64,000 nucleotides of DNA. Origin: Rhodococcus sp. HNM0569. Lineage in GTDB: Bacteria > Actinomycetota > Actinomycetes > Mycobacteriales > Mycobacteriaceae. Under the pieces are notes generated by a model that was not told the origin of the DNA, did no database searches, and saw only the letters and a program-made list of their open reading frames with translations. Shown here piece by piece: positions 28,305 through 37,480 of this stretch. The position numbers and the translations under genes were made by a program. The stretch spans positions 82,640 to 146,639 of the forward strand of contig NZ_JAASAE010000011.1 in assembly GCF_012726205.1 (NCBI RefSeq). The letters are read 5' to 3'. How positions within the stretch are numbered: the first letter of the stretch is position 1; every line of letters begins with the position of its first letter.

Positions 28305-28598
28305 TACGGAGTTCGTTCGGTTCGAGCGTCCTCCATCCCGAAATCATGTTCTACCCGAGACCGTTGGTGATCATGTCCGGCTGCGCCGGTCGTGATTGAA
28401 AGCCCGGACCTGTCCGGCGGCCCACGCAGGAGAACGAGGTGAGGGACGGCGCCGCGGTGCGAGCTGCGACTGCCTTCTCTGTGACGCCCCGTGGCCTGCG
28501 CCCGGGGCGTTTTGCATGTTCAGGGTGTGTCAGTCGGCAACCCCGATCGGCGCGCGGTCGAAGCTGGGGACAACGACTGTCACGAGAGGAGGCGAAGT
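28305..28598 (+). ncRNA. Long rplJ leader (L10-type autoregulatory leader) with terminator-like hairpin
   Basis: About 290 nt without a convincing gene between the putative promoter and rplJ. At 28485-28513 CGCCCCG and CGGGGCG form a stem followed by TTTT, which looks like an intrinsic terminator inside the leader. L10(L12)4 binding to such leaders regulates rplJL in many bacteria; a match to the Rfam L10 leader was not tested. Confidence 0.5.
28485..28513 (+). terminator. Attenuator-like hairpin in the rplJ leader
   Basis: CGCCCCG (28485-28491), 11-nt loop, CGGGGCG (28503-28509), then TTTT. It lies 85 bp before the rplJ start and would stop transcription unless overridden. Confidence 0.6.
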
Positions 28599-29147
28599 AT
28601 GGCAAAGCCTGAGAAGGTTTCCGCGGTTGCGGAGATCACCGAGCAGTTCAAGGGTTCGACTGCCGCTGTGATCACGGAGTACCGCGGTCTCTCGGTGGGC
28701 AGCATCACGACTCTGCGACGCGCTCTCGGAGAAGGTGCCACCTACTCCGTCGCCAAGAACACCCTGGTCAAGCGCGCCGCTGCAGAAGCGGGCGTCGAGG
28801 GTCTTGACGATCTGTTCGTCGGTCCGACCGCCATTGCATTCATCAAGGGCGAGCCGGTCGACGCCGCGAAGGCGCTGAAGAACTTCGCGAAGGACAACAA
28901 GGCTCTCGTCATCAAGGGCGGCTACATGGACGGCGCTCCGCTGTCCGTGCAGCAGGTCGAGCAGATCGCGGACCTCGAGTCCCGCGAGGTCCTGCTGGCC
29001 AAGCTCGCCGGCGCGATGAAGGGCAACTTGGCAAAGGCCGCAGGCCTGTTCAACGCTCCCGCGTCGCAGGTGGCCCGTCTGGCCGCCGCGCTGCAGGAGA
29101 AGAAGGCTGCCGAGGGCGGGTCGTCCGCCGAGGCCGCCGAAAGCTGA
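28599..29147 (+). CDS. rplJ: 50S ribosomal protein L10
   Basis: 182 aa. [24 protein letters not shown] and [14 protein letters not shown] are conserved in L10, the base of the L7/L12 stalk. ATG 28599 follows AGAGGAGG. Cotranscribed with rplL 75 nt downstream. Confidence 0.96.
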   Translation: MAKPEKVSAVAEITEQFKGSTAAVITEYRGLSVGSITTLRRALGEGATYSVAKNTLVKRAAAEAGVEGLDDLFVGPTAIAFIKGEPVDAAKALKNFAKDNKALVIKGGYMDGAPLSVQQVEQIADLESREVLLAKLAGAMKGNLAKAAGLFNAPASQVARLAAALQEKKAAEGGSSAEAAES

Positions 29148-29222
29148 TCCGCACCCGCGCATCACTGACAACCCCGCCCGGTCGCGGATCGGCGACATGG
29201 GACTTACAGGAAGGACGCCACA

Positions 29223-29615
29223 ATGGCGAAGCTCAGCACTGAAGAACTGCTCGACCAGTTCAAGGAACTCACCCTCCTCGAGCTCTCGGAGTTCGTGAAG
29301 GCCTTCGAGGAGACCTTCGAGGTCACCGCGGCTGCTCCGGTCGCCGTCGCCGCTGCGGGTGCCCCCGCTGCCGGTGGCGAGGCTCCGGCCGAGTCGGAGC
29401 AGGACGAGTTCGACGTCATCCTCGAGGGTGCAGGCGACAAGAAGATCCAGGTCATCAAGGTCGTCCGTGAGGTCGTCTCGGGCCTGGGCCTGAAGGAAGC
29501 CAAGGACCTCGTCGAGGGCGCTCCGAAGCCGATCCTGGAGAAGGTCGCCAAGGAAGCTGCCGACGCTGCCAAGGAGAAGCTCGAGGCTGCCGGCGCATCG
29601 GTCACCGTCAAGTAA
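29223..29615 (+). CDS. rplL: 50S ribosomal protein L7/L12
   Basis: 130 aa. N-terminal dimerisation domain ([20 protein letters not shown]), Ala/Pro/Gly hinge (about residues 35-58), and the C-terminal domain [20 protein letters not shown] that recruits GTPase factors. ATG 29223 after AGGAAGG. Confidence 0.97.
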   Translation: MAKLSTEELLDQFKELTLLELSEFVKAFEETFEVTAAAPVAVAAAGAPAAGGEAPAESEQDEFDVILEGAGDKKIQVIKVVREVVSGLGLKEAKDLVEGAPKPILEKVAKEAADAAKEKLEAAGASVTVK

Positions 29616-29676
29616 GACCTTCGCGGCGTGTCGCCGCCGGGCGCGATTCGACCCGGCGGCGCGTTCCGAGAACGTC

Positions 29677-29716
29677 CGAGAGGGCCGTTCCCCCATCGTG
29701 GGGAACGGCCCTCTCG
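29677..29716 (+). terminator. Terminator after rplL
   Basis: Perfect 17-bp stem (29677-29693 with 29700-29716; CGAGAGGGCCGTTCCCC), 6-nt loop CATCGT. Confidence 0.85.
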
Positions 29717-29817
29717 TCGTCTCACGGCACAAGCGCTCCTCGGATGTGTTATGGGACAGGTAATTTCGGACAGTTCGGTGGGATCGGACAATCTTCCACG
29801 ATGGACGTGACCCCGTG

Positions 29818-29847
29818 TTGTCTTCCTTCCTTACTCGTGAGTAGGAT
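29818..29847 (+). promoter_or_regulatory. Putative mce operon promoter with overlapping palindrome
   Basis: The 316-bp gap 29717-30032 holds no convincing gene. TTGTCT (29818-29823), 18-bp spacer and TAGGAT (29842-29847) fit a sigma-A promoter. TACTCGTGAGTA (29832-29843), a TACTC-GT-GAGTA dyad, overlaps the spacer and -10, a good place for a repressor. Sigma factor and regulator are not identified. Confidence 0.5.
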
Positions 29848-30032
29848 GCGTGTCACAGCTAACACCCCGATGCGGTAAGGTGACGCAACCCACAAGGTCG
29901 CACGACATGGGGGCCAGTCCCTGGGCCGCACGCCGAGGGGGTCGTGCCCCTGGTGTGCGGGTCGTGACCGAGTCGGTTCGCGACAGGTGGGGGGAACGCA
30001 TACATACTGCATCGGACGTCGTGGAGGTAATC

Positions 30033-31127
30033 GTGGGTGTCGAGGTCGCCGTCGAGGGACTGACCAAGTCCTTCGGCTCGCAGAAGATCTGGCAGGACGT
30101 ATCGCTGACGCTGCCGCGGGGCGAAGTGAGCGCCCTGCTCGGGCCGTCGGGTACGGGTAAGTCGGTGTTCTTGAAGTCGCTCATCGGGCTGCTGCGGCCC
30201 GAAGAGGGCTCGATCGTGATCGACGGAACCGACATCCTCCAGTGCTCGTCGAAGGAACTGTACGAAATTCGCAAACTGTTCGGTGTGCTTTTCCAGGACG
30301 GCGCGCTGTTCGGTTCGATGAACCTGTACGACAACGTGGCGTTCCCGCTCCGGGAGCACACCAAGAAGTCCGAGTCGGACATTCGCAAGATCGTGATGGA
30401 GAAGCTCGAGATCACCGGTCTGATCGGCGCCGAGGACAAGCTGCCGGGTGAGATCTCCGGTGGTATGCGCAAGCGTGCCGGGCTCGCCCGCGCGCTCGTG
30501 CTCGATCCCGAGATCATCCTCGTCGACGAGCCGGACTCGGGTCTCGACCCGGTCCGCACCACGTACATCTCGCAGACACTGATCGACATCAACGCCGAGA
30601 TCGACGCCACGATCCTGATCGTGTCGCACAACATCAATCTCGCGCGTACGGTGCCCGACAACATCGGCATGTTGTTCCGCAGGCATCTCGTGATGTTCGG
30701 TCCGCGGGAGGTGCTGCTCACCAGCGAGGAACCCGTGGTCAAGCAGTTCCTCAACGGCACCATGATCGGCCCGATCGGCATGTCCGAGGAGAAGGACGAA
30801 GCCACGATGGCGCAGGAGCAGGCCATGGTGGAGGCGGGTCACCACGCGGGTGGCGTCGACGACGTCGAGGGCATCGTGCCCCAGATGCGCGCCACGCCGG
30901 GCAAGCCCGAACGACAGGCCGTCGCCCGCCGCCAGGCACGAGTGCGCGAGATCATGCACACGCTTCCCCCCAATGCACAGGAAGCAATTCGCGAATCGAT
31001 GGTCGAGAACCCGTCCGATTACGCCACCGGCTCGTACGATCAGGGCGGTTACGCGTACGACGAGCAGGACACCCAGGTCATTCCGGCATACAGGGGCGCT
31101 GGAGATCAGAACTACGAGCAAGGGTAG
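30033..31127 (+). CDS. mceG: Mce lipid-import ABC transporter ATPase MceG (Mkl)
   Basis: 364 aa. Walker A GPSGTGKS, Q-loop LFQDGALFGSMNLYDNVAFP, signature ISGGMRKRAGLARALVLDP, Walker B IILVDEPDSGLDP and H-loop VSHN. The C-terminal extension (GPIGMSEEKDEATMAQEQ, GHHAGGV, PERQAVARRQARVREIMHTLP) is specific to actinobacterial MceG. It powers Mce importers together with the YrbE permeases. GTG 30033 has GGAGG 5 nt upstream. In M. tuberculosis mkl is separate from its mce operons; here it is the first gene of one. Confidence 0.94.
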   Translation: MGVEVAVEGLTKSFGSQKIWQDVSLTLPRGEVSALLGPSGTGKSVFLKSLIGLLRPEEGSIVIDGTDILQCSSKELYEIRKLFGVLFQDGALFGSMNLYDNVAFPLREHTKKSESDIRKIVMEKLEITGLIGAEDKLPGEISGGMRKRAGLARALVLDPEIILVDEPDSGLDPVRTTYISQTLIDINAEIDATILIVSHNINLARTVPDNIGMLFRRHLVMFGPREVLLTSEEPVVKQFLNGTMIGPIGMSEEKDEATMAQEQAMVEAGHHAGGVDDVEGIVPQMRATPGKPERQAVARRQARVREIMHTLPPNAQEAIRESMVENPSDYATGSYDQGGYAYDEQDTQVIPAYRGAGDQNYEQG

Positions 31128-31136
31128 GCAGCGCGG

Positions 31137-31931
31137 ATGGGGGATACCCGGGCCTCGGTTCTCACACCGGTCACAGGGGCACTGACTCAGGCGGGGAACA
31201 TCGTCGAACTGTTCGTCGATGTCGTCCGCAACACCTTCAGAAGGCCGTTCCAGTTCCGCGAGTTCGTGGAGCAGGCATGGTTCATCGCATCCGTCACGAT
31301 CCTGCCGACGGCGATGGTCGCCATCCCGTTCGGCGCGGTCGTGTCGTTGCAGACGGGTTCGCTCATCCGCCAGCTCGGCGCCGAGTCGTTCACGGGCGCC
31401 GCGAGCGTTCTCGCGGTCATCCAGCAGGGCAGCCCCCTGGTCACCGCGCTGCTCGTCGCGGGTGCGGCCGGGTCGGCCGTCACAGCCGATCTCGGTTCGC
31501 GCACCATCCGCGAGGAGATCGACGCGATGGAAGTGCTCGGTATCAACCCCGTCCAGCGTCTCGTCGTCCCGCGTGTGCTCGCGATGGTGCTCGTGGCCGT
31601 TCTCCTCAACGGCCTCGTCGCCGTCGTCGGCATCGTGGGCGGCTACTTCTTCAACGTGATCCTGCAGAGCGGCAATCCGGGTGCCTACCTGTCGTCGTTC
31701 TCCGCATTCGCGCAGTTGCCGGACCTGTGGATCGGCGAGGTGAAAGCCGCGATCTTCGGCGTCATCGCGGGTGTGGTGGCCGCCTACAAGGGGCTGCACC
31801 CCAAGGGCGGCCCGAAGGGCGTCGGCGAAGCGGTGAACCAGTCGGTCGTCATCACCTTCCTGCTGCTGTTCTTCGCGAACCTGATTCTCACGATGGTGTA
31901 CCTGCAGATCGTTCCGGCGAAGGGATCATGA
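31137..31931 (+). CDS. yrbEA: MlaE/YrbE-family Mce permease, YrbEA
   Basis: 264 aa, multi-helix permease of the MlaE family. The conserved loop GAAGSAVTADLGSRTIREEIDAMEVLGINP matches the EExDA motif that couples to the ATPase. It forms a permease dimer with YrbEB in the cytoplasmic membrane. ATG 31137, 9 nt after mceG. Confidence 0.93.
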   Translation: MGDTRASVLTPVTGALTQAGNIVELFVDVVRNTFRRPFQFREFVEQAWFIASVTILPTAMVAIPFGAVVSLQTGSLIRQLGAESFTGAASVLAVIQQGSPLVTALLVAGAAGSAVTADLGSRTIREEIDAMEVLGINPVQRLVVPRVLAMVLVAVLLNGLVAVVGIVGGYFFNVILQSGNPGAYLSSFSAFAQLPDLWIGEVKAAIFGVIAGVVAAYKGLHPKGGPKGVGEAVNQSVVITFLLLFFANLILTMVYLQIVPAKGS

Positions 31932-31935
31932 CCCG

Positions 31936-32796
31936 ATGACTATCGCGAAGGGCCGTGGAGACCGGGCCCTGATGCGTGCCCGTCGAGTCGGCCGGGCACC
32001 CCTGAACGTGCTCGACCGGGCCGGCGAGCAGATGTCTTTCTACTCGCGTTCGATCGCGTGGATTCCTCACACGATCGTCCACTACCGCAAGGAAGTGCTG
32101 CGGCTGCTCGCCGAAGTCACCTTCGGCAGCGGTGCGCTCGCCGTCATCGGCGGCACGATCGGCGTCATCGCGATGATGTCGGGCTTCACCGGCATCGTCG
32201 TCGGTCTGCAGGGTTTCGCGGCCCTCGAGCAGCTGGGCAGTTCCGTGCTCACCGGCTTCCTGTCGGCGTACGTCAACACCCGTGAGATCGCGCCCATCGT
32301 CGCGGCCCTCGCGCTGTCGGCCACCGTCGGTTGTGGTTTCACCGCGCAGCTCGGCGCGATGCGGATCTCCGAGGAGATCGACGCGCTCGAGGTCATGGCG
32401 GTGCCGAGCGTGCCGTTCCTCGTCACGACCCGCATGATCGCAGGCTTCGTCGCGGTCATCCCGCTGTACATCGTCGGCCTGCTCGCGGCCTATCTCGCAT
32501 CCCGCATCATCACGACGGTCGTCAACGGCCAGTCGTCCGGGTCGTACGACCACTACTTCAATCTGTTCCTGCCACCCGAGGACGTCCTGTACTCGTTCGC
32601 GAAGGTGCTCGTGTTCGCGTTCGTCCTCATCCTGATCCACTGCTACTACGGCTACCACGCGTCGGGCGGTCCGGCAGGCGTCGGCGTCGCGGTCGGTCGC
32701 GCGGTGCGCACCGCGATCGTCACGATCGCCGTCCTCGACTTCTTCCTGAGTCTCGCGATCTGGGGCACGTCCACGACGGTGAGGGTCGCCGGATGA
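31936..32796 (+). CDS. yrbEB: MlaE/YrbE-family Mce permease, YrbEB
   Basis: 286 aa, second permease. The coupling loop GCGFTAQLGAMRISEEIDALEVM is intact; about five hydrophobic segments follow a basic N-terminus. ATG 31936, 4 nt after yrbEA, and its stop overlaps the mceA ATG by 4 bp. Confidence 0.93.
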   Translation: MTIAKGRGDRALMRARRVGRAPLNVLDRAGEQMSFYSRSIAWIPHTIVHYRKEVLRLLAEVTFGSGALAVIGGTIGVIAMMSGFTGIVVGLQGFAALEQLGSSVLTGFLSAYVNTREIAPIVAALALSATVGCGFTAQLGAMRISEEIDALEVMAVPSVPFLVTTRMIAGFVAVIPLYIVGLLAAYLASRIITTVVNGQSSGSYDHYFNLFLPPEDVLYSFAKVLVFAFVLILIHCYYGYHASGGPAGVGVAVGRAVRTAIVTIAVLDFFLSLAIWGTSTTVRVAG

Positions 32797-34151
32797 GAAC
32801 TTCCACGGTGGTGCGGCGCCGCATTCTGGGCATCGCGTTCTTCCTCGTGCTCGCACTGTTCCTGTACATCACGATCGGCTCGTTCAACAAGGTGTTCACC
32901 AAAGTCGTCAAAGTCGACCTCGTCACCGACACGGCCGGAAACGCATTGCCGCCCAATGCCGACGTCAAGGTGCGAGGCATGATCGTCGGCGAGGTGCGGT
33001 CCACGTCCACGGTCGACGGCGAGGTCACGTCCGAGCTGGCGCTCGAACCCGACAAGGCCGCCCTGATCCCCGCGAACTCGACGGCGCGGTTGCTCCCGAA
33101 GACGCTCTTCGGCGAGCGGTACGTGGCCATCGTCGTGCCCGAGACCGATGCCGGGCCTGCGATCGAGGCGGGCGACACGATCCGTCAGGACAAGAGCGGC
33201 AACGCCATCGAGATCGGCGAGGTGCTCGACGGTCTGCTCCCGTTGTTGCAGGCCATTCCCCCGCAGGATCTGTCGAACACGCTCGGCGCGCTCGCGGAGG
33301 GCTTCAGCGGCCGCGGCGAGGAGTTCGGGCTCACGCTCGACCGGCTGCAGGAGATCTTCGGCGGGCTCAATTCCGAGCTGCCCAACCTGCAGGAAGACCT
33401 GCGCGGCCTTGCCGACTTCTCGCAGACCTACTCCGAAGCGGCGCCCGAACTGATCGATGCGCTCGACAACCTGCGCACCACCGGCAACACGTTCGTCGAG
33501 AAGCAGGACCAGGTGTCGTCGTTGCTCGCGTCGTTCACCGGCACCGCATCGAGCACCGCGGACCTGTTGGAAGCCAACCGCGACTCGCTCATCACGTTCG
33601 CGGCCGACTCGCGTGAGGCGCTGCAGATCCTGGCTCGCAACTCGCCGTCGTTCGGGTGCATGCTCGCAGGCTTCGCGCGCACGGCGCCGGTCGCACGCGA
33701 CCTGCTCGCGCCGGACGATCCGTATCCGGGCGTGCGCGCCAACATCCAGTTCACCAACCCGAAGGGGCGGTATCTGCCCAACCAGGACGAGCCGCGGCTC
33801 CTCGACGACCGTGGACCCGCGTGCTACGACTCCTACAAGGAGCCGGGCAAGAAGTTCCCGCAGTACCCGGGCGGCTCGTCCTACAACGACGGCGCCTACC
33901 AGGTGCCGAGCCGCAACCCCGGCTCGACGCGACCGCTCGACATCCTGCCCGCTCCCGAAGGCGTCCCGGACGACGTCCCGGGCTGGGGCGAGCAGGCCAC
34001 CCCCGTCGTGTACGAGGGTTCGAAAGCCGAAAAGGACACGCTTGCAGTGGTGTACGGCCAGGCCGGAGGCATCGCGCCCGAGGACGTACCCGCGTGGACG
34101 ACGTCGATCGGCGCACCGTCGTTGCGAGGAGCGGAGGTGAGCTACCAGTGA
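32793..34151 (+). CDS. mceA: Mce family protein MceA
   Basis: 452 aa. N-terminal membrane anchor (residues about 8-30), MCE/MlaD domain (VDLVTDTAGNALPPNADVKV, VRGMIVGEV, LLPKTLFGERYVAIV), then a helical needle-forming region and a Pro/Gly-rich tail. Mce A-F proteins form a hexameric lipid conduit spanning the periplasm. The tail is long compared with the other subunits. Overlaps mceB by 4 bp. Confidence 0.92.
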   Translation: MRTSTVVRRRILGIAFFLVLALFLYITIGSFNKVFTKVVKVDLVTDTAGNALPPNADVKVRGMIVGEVRSTSTVDGEVTSELALEPDKAALIPANSTARLLPKTLFGERYVAIVVPETDAGPAIEAGDTIRQDKSGNAIEIGEVLDGLLPLLQAIPPQDLSNTLGALAEGFSGRGEEFGLTLDRLQEIFGGLNSELPNLQEDLRGLADFSQTYSEAAPELIDALDNLRTTGNTFVEKQDQVSSLLASFTGTASSTADLLEANRDSLITFAADSREALQILARNSPSFGCMLAGFARTAPVARDLLAPDDPYPGVRANIQFTNPKGRYLPNQDEPRLLDDRGPACYDSYKEPGKKFPQYPGGSSYNDGAYQVPSRNPGSTRPLDILPAPEGVPDDVPGWGEQATPVVYEGSKAEKDTLAVVYGQAGGIAPEDVPAWTTSIGAPSLRGAEVSYQ

Positions 34152-35227
34152 GGGGGCTTGCGGCACCGCTGACCAAACTCATCGTGTTCGCGGTCGTGAC
34201 GATCCTGGCCACGGGCATGCTCGCGGCCACGATCGCCAACATCGGTGGAGGTGGCGGCACGAAGTTCTCGGCCGTCTTCACCGACGTCACGTCGCTCAAC
34301 GAAGGCGACGAGATCCGCATCGCGGGTGTGCGTGTCGGCCAGGTCGAGAAGATCGAGATCGTCAACCGGCGCGAGGCGAAGGTCGAGTTCACGGTGTCCG
34401 ATCGTGACTGGCTGCCGGCGAGTACGACGGCGACCCTCCGGTTCCGCAATCTCGTCGGGCAGCGGTACATCGCGCTCGAACAGGGCGAGGGCAAGCAGGG
34501 GCTGAAGCTGAACGGGGGCGACACGATCCCGATCGAGCAGACCCGTCCCGCGGTCAACCTCACGACGCTGTTCAACGGCTTCCGGCCGCTGTTCCAGACG
34601 CTCAGTGCCGACGACGTGAACAAGCTGTCGTACCAGATCATCCAGGTGTTCCAAGGCGAGGCAGGCACCGTCGACGAGCTCGTGCGCAATACCGCGAGCC
34701 TCACCAACACGTTGGCCGACAAGGACCGCGTCATCGGCGATGTCATCGACAACCTCAACGAGGTGCTCGCGACGGTCAACAGCCGCGACGACGAGCTCGA
34801 CTCGTTGCTGGTCAACACGCAGAAGCTGGTGACCGGCCTGTCGAACGACCGTGGCACGATCGGCTCCGCCGTCACGTCGCTCGCGGGCCTCACCGACGCC
34901 ACCGCGAACATCCTCGAACCGACGCGTCCGGCCGTCACCGACTCGATCGCGGCGCTCGGCACGCTCACCAACACGTTGAACGAGAACCACGACAAGCTCG
35001 ACGAGACGCTGAAGACGTTCCCGGTCAAACTCGAAAAGCTCGGGCGTGCAGCGAGTTACGGTTCATGGTTCCAGTTCTACCTGTGTGGTGTGGACATTGC
35101 TGCCGGGCCGGGTACGGCTCCGCAGCTCAACCTGCCGACCGGACTGCCCACCGTCAACCAGCCGCTCTACACGAACTCCGCGAAGCGGTGCACGCAAGAG
35201 GGCTTGAGGGAGCTGCAGGGCGAATGA
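34148..35227 (+). CDS. mceB: Mce family protein MceB
   Basis: 359 aa. N-terminal helix, MCE domain (FTDVTSLNEGDEIRIAGVRVG, LRFRNLVGQRYIAL), helical region, and a C-terminal segment with the FQFYLCGVDI motif and a second Cys typical of MceB/C proteins. GTG start overlaps the mceA stop; stop overlaps mceC ATG. Confidence 0.92.
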   Translation: MRGLAAPLTKLIVFAVVTILATGMLAATIANIGGGGGTKFSAVFTDVTSLNEGDEIRIAGVRVGQVEKIEIVNRREAKVEFTVSDRDWLPASTTATLRFRNLVGQRYIALEQGEGKQGLKLNGGDTIPIEQTRPAVNLTTLFNGFRPLFQTLSADDVNKLSYQIIQVFQGEAGTVDELVRNTASLTNTLADKDRVIGDVIDNLNEVLATVNSRDDELDSLLVNTQKLVTGLSNDRGTIGSAVTSLAGLTDATANILEPTRPAVTDSIAALGTLTNTLNENHDKLDETLKTFPVKLEKLGRAASYGSWFQFYLCGVDIAAGPGTAPQLNLPTGLPTVNQPLYTNSAKRCTQEGLRELQGE

Positions 35228-36216
35228 AGAAGCGTAATCCGGCCACCATCGGCGCGTTCGGCATCATCGTGATCATCCTGGCCACGGTGGCGGCGATGTC
35301 GCTCGACTCGCTGCCGATCATCGGCGCGGGTCAGGTGTACCGCGCGCAGTTCACCGAAGCCGCGGGGCTCAAGCCCGACAACGAGGTTCGCGTCGCGGGC
35401 GTCAAGGTCGGCAAGGTCAAGTCGGTCGACCTCGACGGCGACCGGGTGACGGTGGCCTTCCAGGTGAGCGACGCGTGGCTGGGCGACCAGACGTCCGCGT
35501 CGATCCAGATCAAGACGATCCTGGGACAGAAGTACCTGTCGCTCGACCCACGCGGTTCCGACTCGCTCGATCCGAGCGACACGATCCCGCTCGAACGCAC
35601 CACCGCGCCGTACGACGTCGTCGAGGCGTTCTCGTCGGCTGCCGACACGGTCGACCAGATCGACACCGATCAGCTCGCGCAGAGCATGCAGACGCTGTCG
35701 CAGGCGTTCTCGGGCACGCCGGACGACATCCGTGCGTCGCTCGACGGTGTGAGCCGGCTGTCGCAGACCATCTCGAGTCGCGACCAGGAGCTGCGTCGCC
35801 TGTTCGACGCCACCGCCAACACCACACAGATCCTCGCCGACCGCAACAAGGAGTTCACGCAGCTCATCAGTGACGGTGGCAAGCTCCTGGAAGAGCTCAA
35901 CACGCGCAAGCAGGCGATCTCGCAGCTGCTGCACGGCACGCAGCGCGTGTCGGAACAGCTCAGCGCGCTCGTCCAGGAGAATCGCGAACAGATCGGGCCT
36001 GCCCTCGACCAGCTGAACCAGGTGGTGGGTCTGCTCAACGACAATCTCGGGGACATCGACAAGGCGATGAAGCTGTACGAACCGTTCGTCCGCCTGTACA
36101 CGAATGTCGTCGGCAACGGCCGGTGGTTCGACCAGGTGATCGTGAACATCCTGCCGCCGGGGCTCCCCGAGATCCCGGGCGAGCGCGAGCCCGGTCGCAC
36201 GTTGGGGGTGAACTGA
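35224..36216 (+). CDS. mceC: Mce family protein MceC
   Basis: 330 aa. N-terminal helix (TIGAFGIIVIILATVAAM), MCE domain (FTEAAGLKPDNEVRVAGVKVGKV, IKTILGQKYLSL), long helical domain and short C-terminus. It lacks the long Pro-rich tail seen in many MceC proteins. ATG 35224. Confidence 0.92.
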   Translation: MKKRNPATIGAFGIIVIILATVAAMSLDSLPIIGAGQVYRAQFTEAAGLKPDNEVRVAGVKVGKVKSVDLDGDRVTVAFQVSDAWLGDQTSASIQIKTILGQKYLSLDPRGSDSLDPSDTIPLERTTAPYDVVEAFSSAADTVDQIDTDQLAQSMQTLSQAFSGTPDDIRASLDGVSRLSQTISSRDQELRRLFDATANTTQILADRNKEFTQLISDGGKLLEELNTRKQAISQLLHGTQRVSEQLSALVQENREQIGPALDQLNQVVGLLNDNLGDIDKAMKLYEPFVRLYTNVVGNGRWFDQVIVNILPPGLPEIPGEREPGRTLGVN

Positions 36217-36217
36217 T

Positions 36218-37480
36218 ATGAGCGGCGTCGCGCACGACACCGAACGGCGGCGGTTCAGCCGCACGCAGATCGTGATCACGAGCATCGTCGTCGTCGCGGC
36301 GATCTTGCTGGCGACCGCCCTGTGGTGGGTGTTCACCCGCGCAGGCACCACCAAGATCACGGCGTACTTCGACAAGTCCGTCGGCATCTACGAGGGGTCC
36401 GACGTCCGCGTCCTCGGCGTCAAGGTCGGGTCGATCGGCTCGGTCGAGCCGCAAGGCGAGGTCGTCAAGGTCGAGATGCGGGTCGACCGCGGCACCGACG
36501 TCCCGGCCGAGGCGAATGCCGCACAGGTGTCGCCGTCGGTCGTGTCCGATCGCTACATCCAGCTGTCGCCGCCGTACACGGGGGGCGCGAAGATGACGAG
36601 CGGCGCGACGATTCCGCGCGAGCGCACCGCGACGCCGGTGGAGGTCGATCAGCTCTACTCGAGCATCGAGGACCTCTCGCGCGCGCTCGGACCCGACGGC
36701 GCGAACAAGGAGGGCGCGCTGTCCGACCTGGTGCAGTCGGGTGCCGCCAACCTGGACGGCAACGGAGAAGCGCTCGGCGAGAGCATCCAGCAGTTGTCCG
36801 ACGCGAGTCGCACACTCAACGACTACCGTGGCGACATCTTCGACACGGTCAGGAATCTGCAGACGTTCGTGAGTGCGCTTGCGGCCAACGACGAACAGGT
36901 GCGCCAGTTCAACACGCAGCTGTCGGACCTGTCCGGCTTCCTTGCGTCCGAACGTGAGGATCTCGCGAAGGCGTTGCAGCTGCTGGGCCCTGCGCTCGTC
37001 GACGTGGCCGACTTCGTACGCGACAACCGTGAGCTACTGACGAAGAACATCAACGACCTCGTGCCGGTGACGCAGGCCGTCGCCGACAACCGCGACTCGC
37101 TGATCAACTCGCTCACACTGCTGCCGCTCGCGGTCTCGAACCTCACCAACTCGTACGATGCCGAGGCGGGCGCGCTCGCGTCGCGGCTCACGATCCCGGA
37201 TCTGCAGGATCCCGCGGGCGCGGTGTGCAAGCTGCTCGATCTGGGCAAGCTCGTGCCGGGCGACCCACGCTTCGAGCAGCTCGGCCGGCAGGCCCAGCCG
37301 CTCGTCGACCGGTGCGCGGGTATCGCGGATCAGGTCACCTCACGCGTCGCGACTCCCGAGTTGACCCTCCCGTTCGGCATCATGAGCGGCGAGAACATCC
37401 AGAACCGGGTGGTCCCCGGCACGGTGCCCGGCAATGTCTCGCCGCGCTTCGAGGGCTTCGGCAGCGGAGGTGGCCAGTGA
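36218..37480 (+). CDS. mceD: Mce family protein MceD
   Basis: 420 aa. N-terminal helix (QIVITSIVVVAAILLATALW), MCE domain (FDKSVGIYEGSDVRVLGVKVG, VVSDRYIQLSPPYTGGAKM, a pattern specific to MceD), helical region and Gly-rich end. ATG 36218 is 1 nt after mceC. Confidence 0.92.
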   Translation: MSGVAHDTERRRFSRTQIVITSIVVVAAILLATALWWVFTRAGTTKITAYFDKSVGIYEGSDVRVLGVKVGSIGSVEPQGEVVKVEMRVDRGTDVPAEANAAQVSPSVVSDRYIQLSPPYTGGAKMTSGATIPRERTATPVEVDQLYSSIEDLSRALGPDGANKEGALSDLVQSGAANLDGNGEALGESIQQLSDASRTLNDYRGDIFDTVRNLQTFVSALAANDEQVRQFNTQLSDLSGFLASEREDLAKALQLLGPALVDVADFVRDNRELLTKNINDLVPVTQAVADNRDSLINSLTLLPLAVSNLTNSYDAEAGALASRLTIPDLQDPAGAVCKLLDLGKLVPGDPRFEQLGRQAQPLVDRCAGIADQVTSRVATPELTLPFGIMSGENIQNRVVPGTVPGNVSPRFEGFGSGGGQ

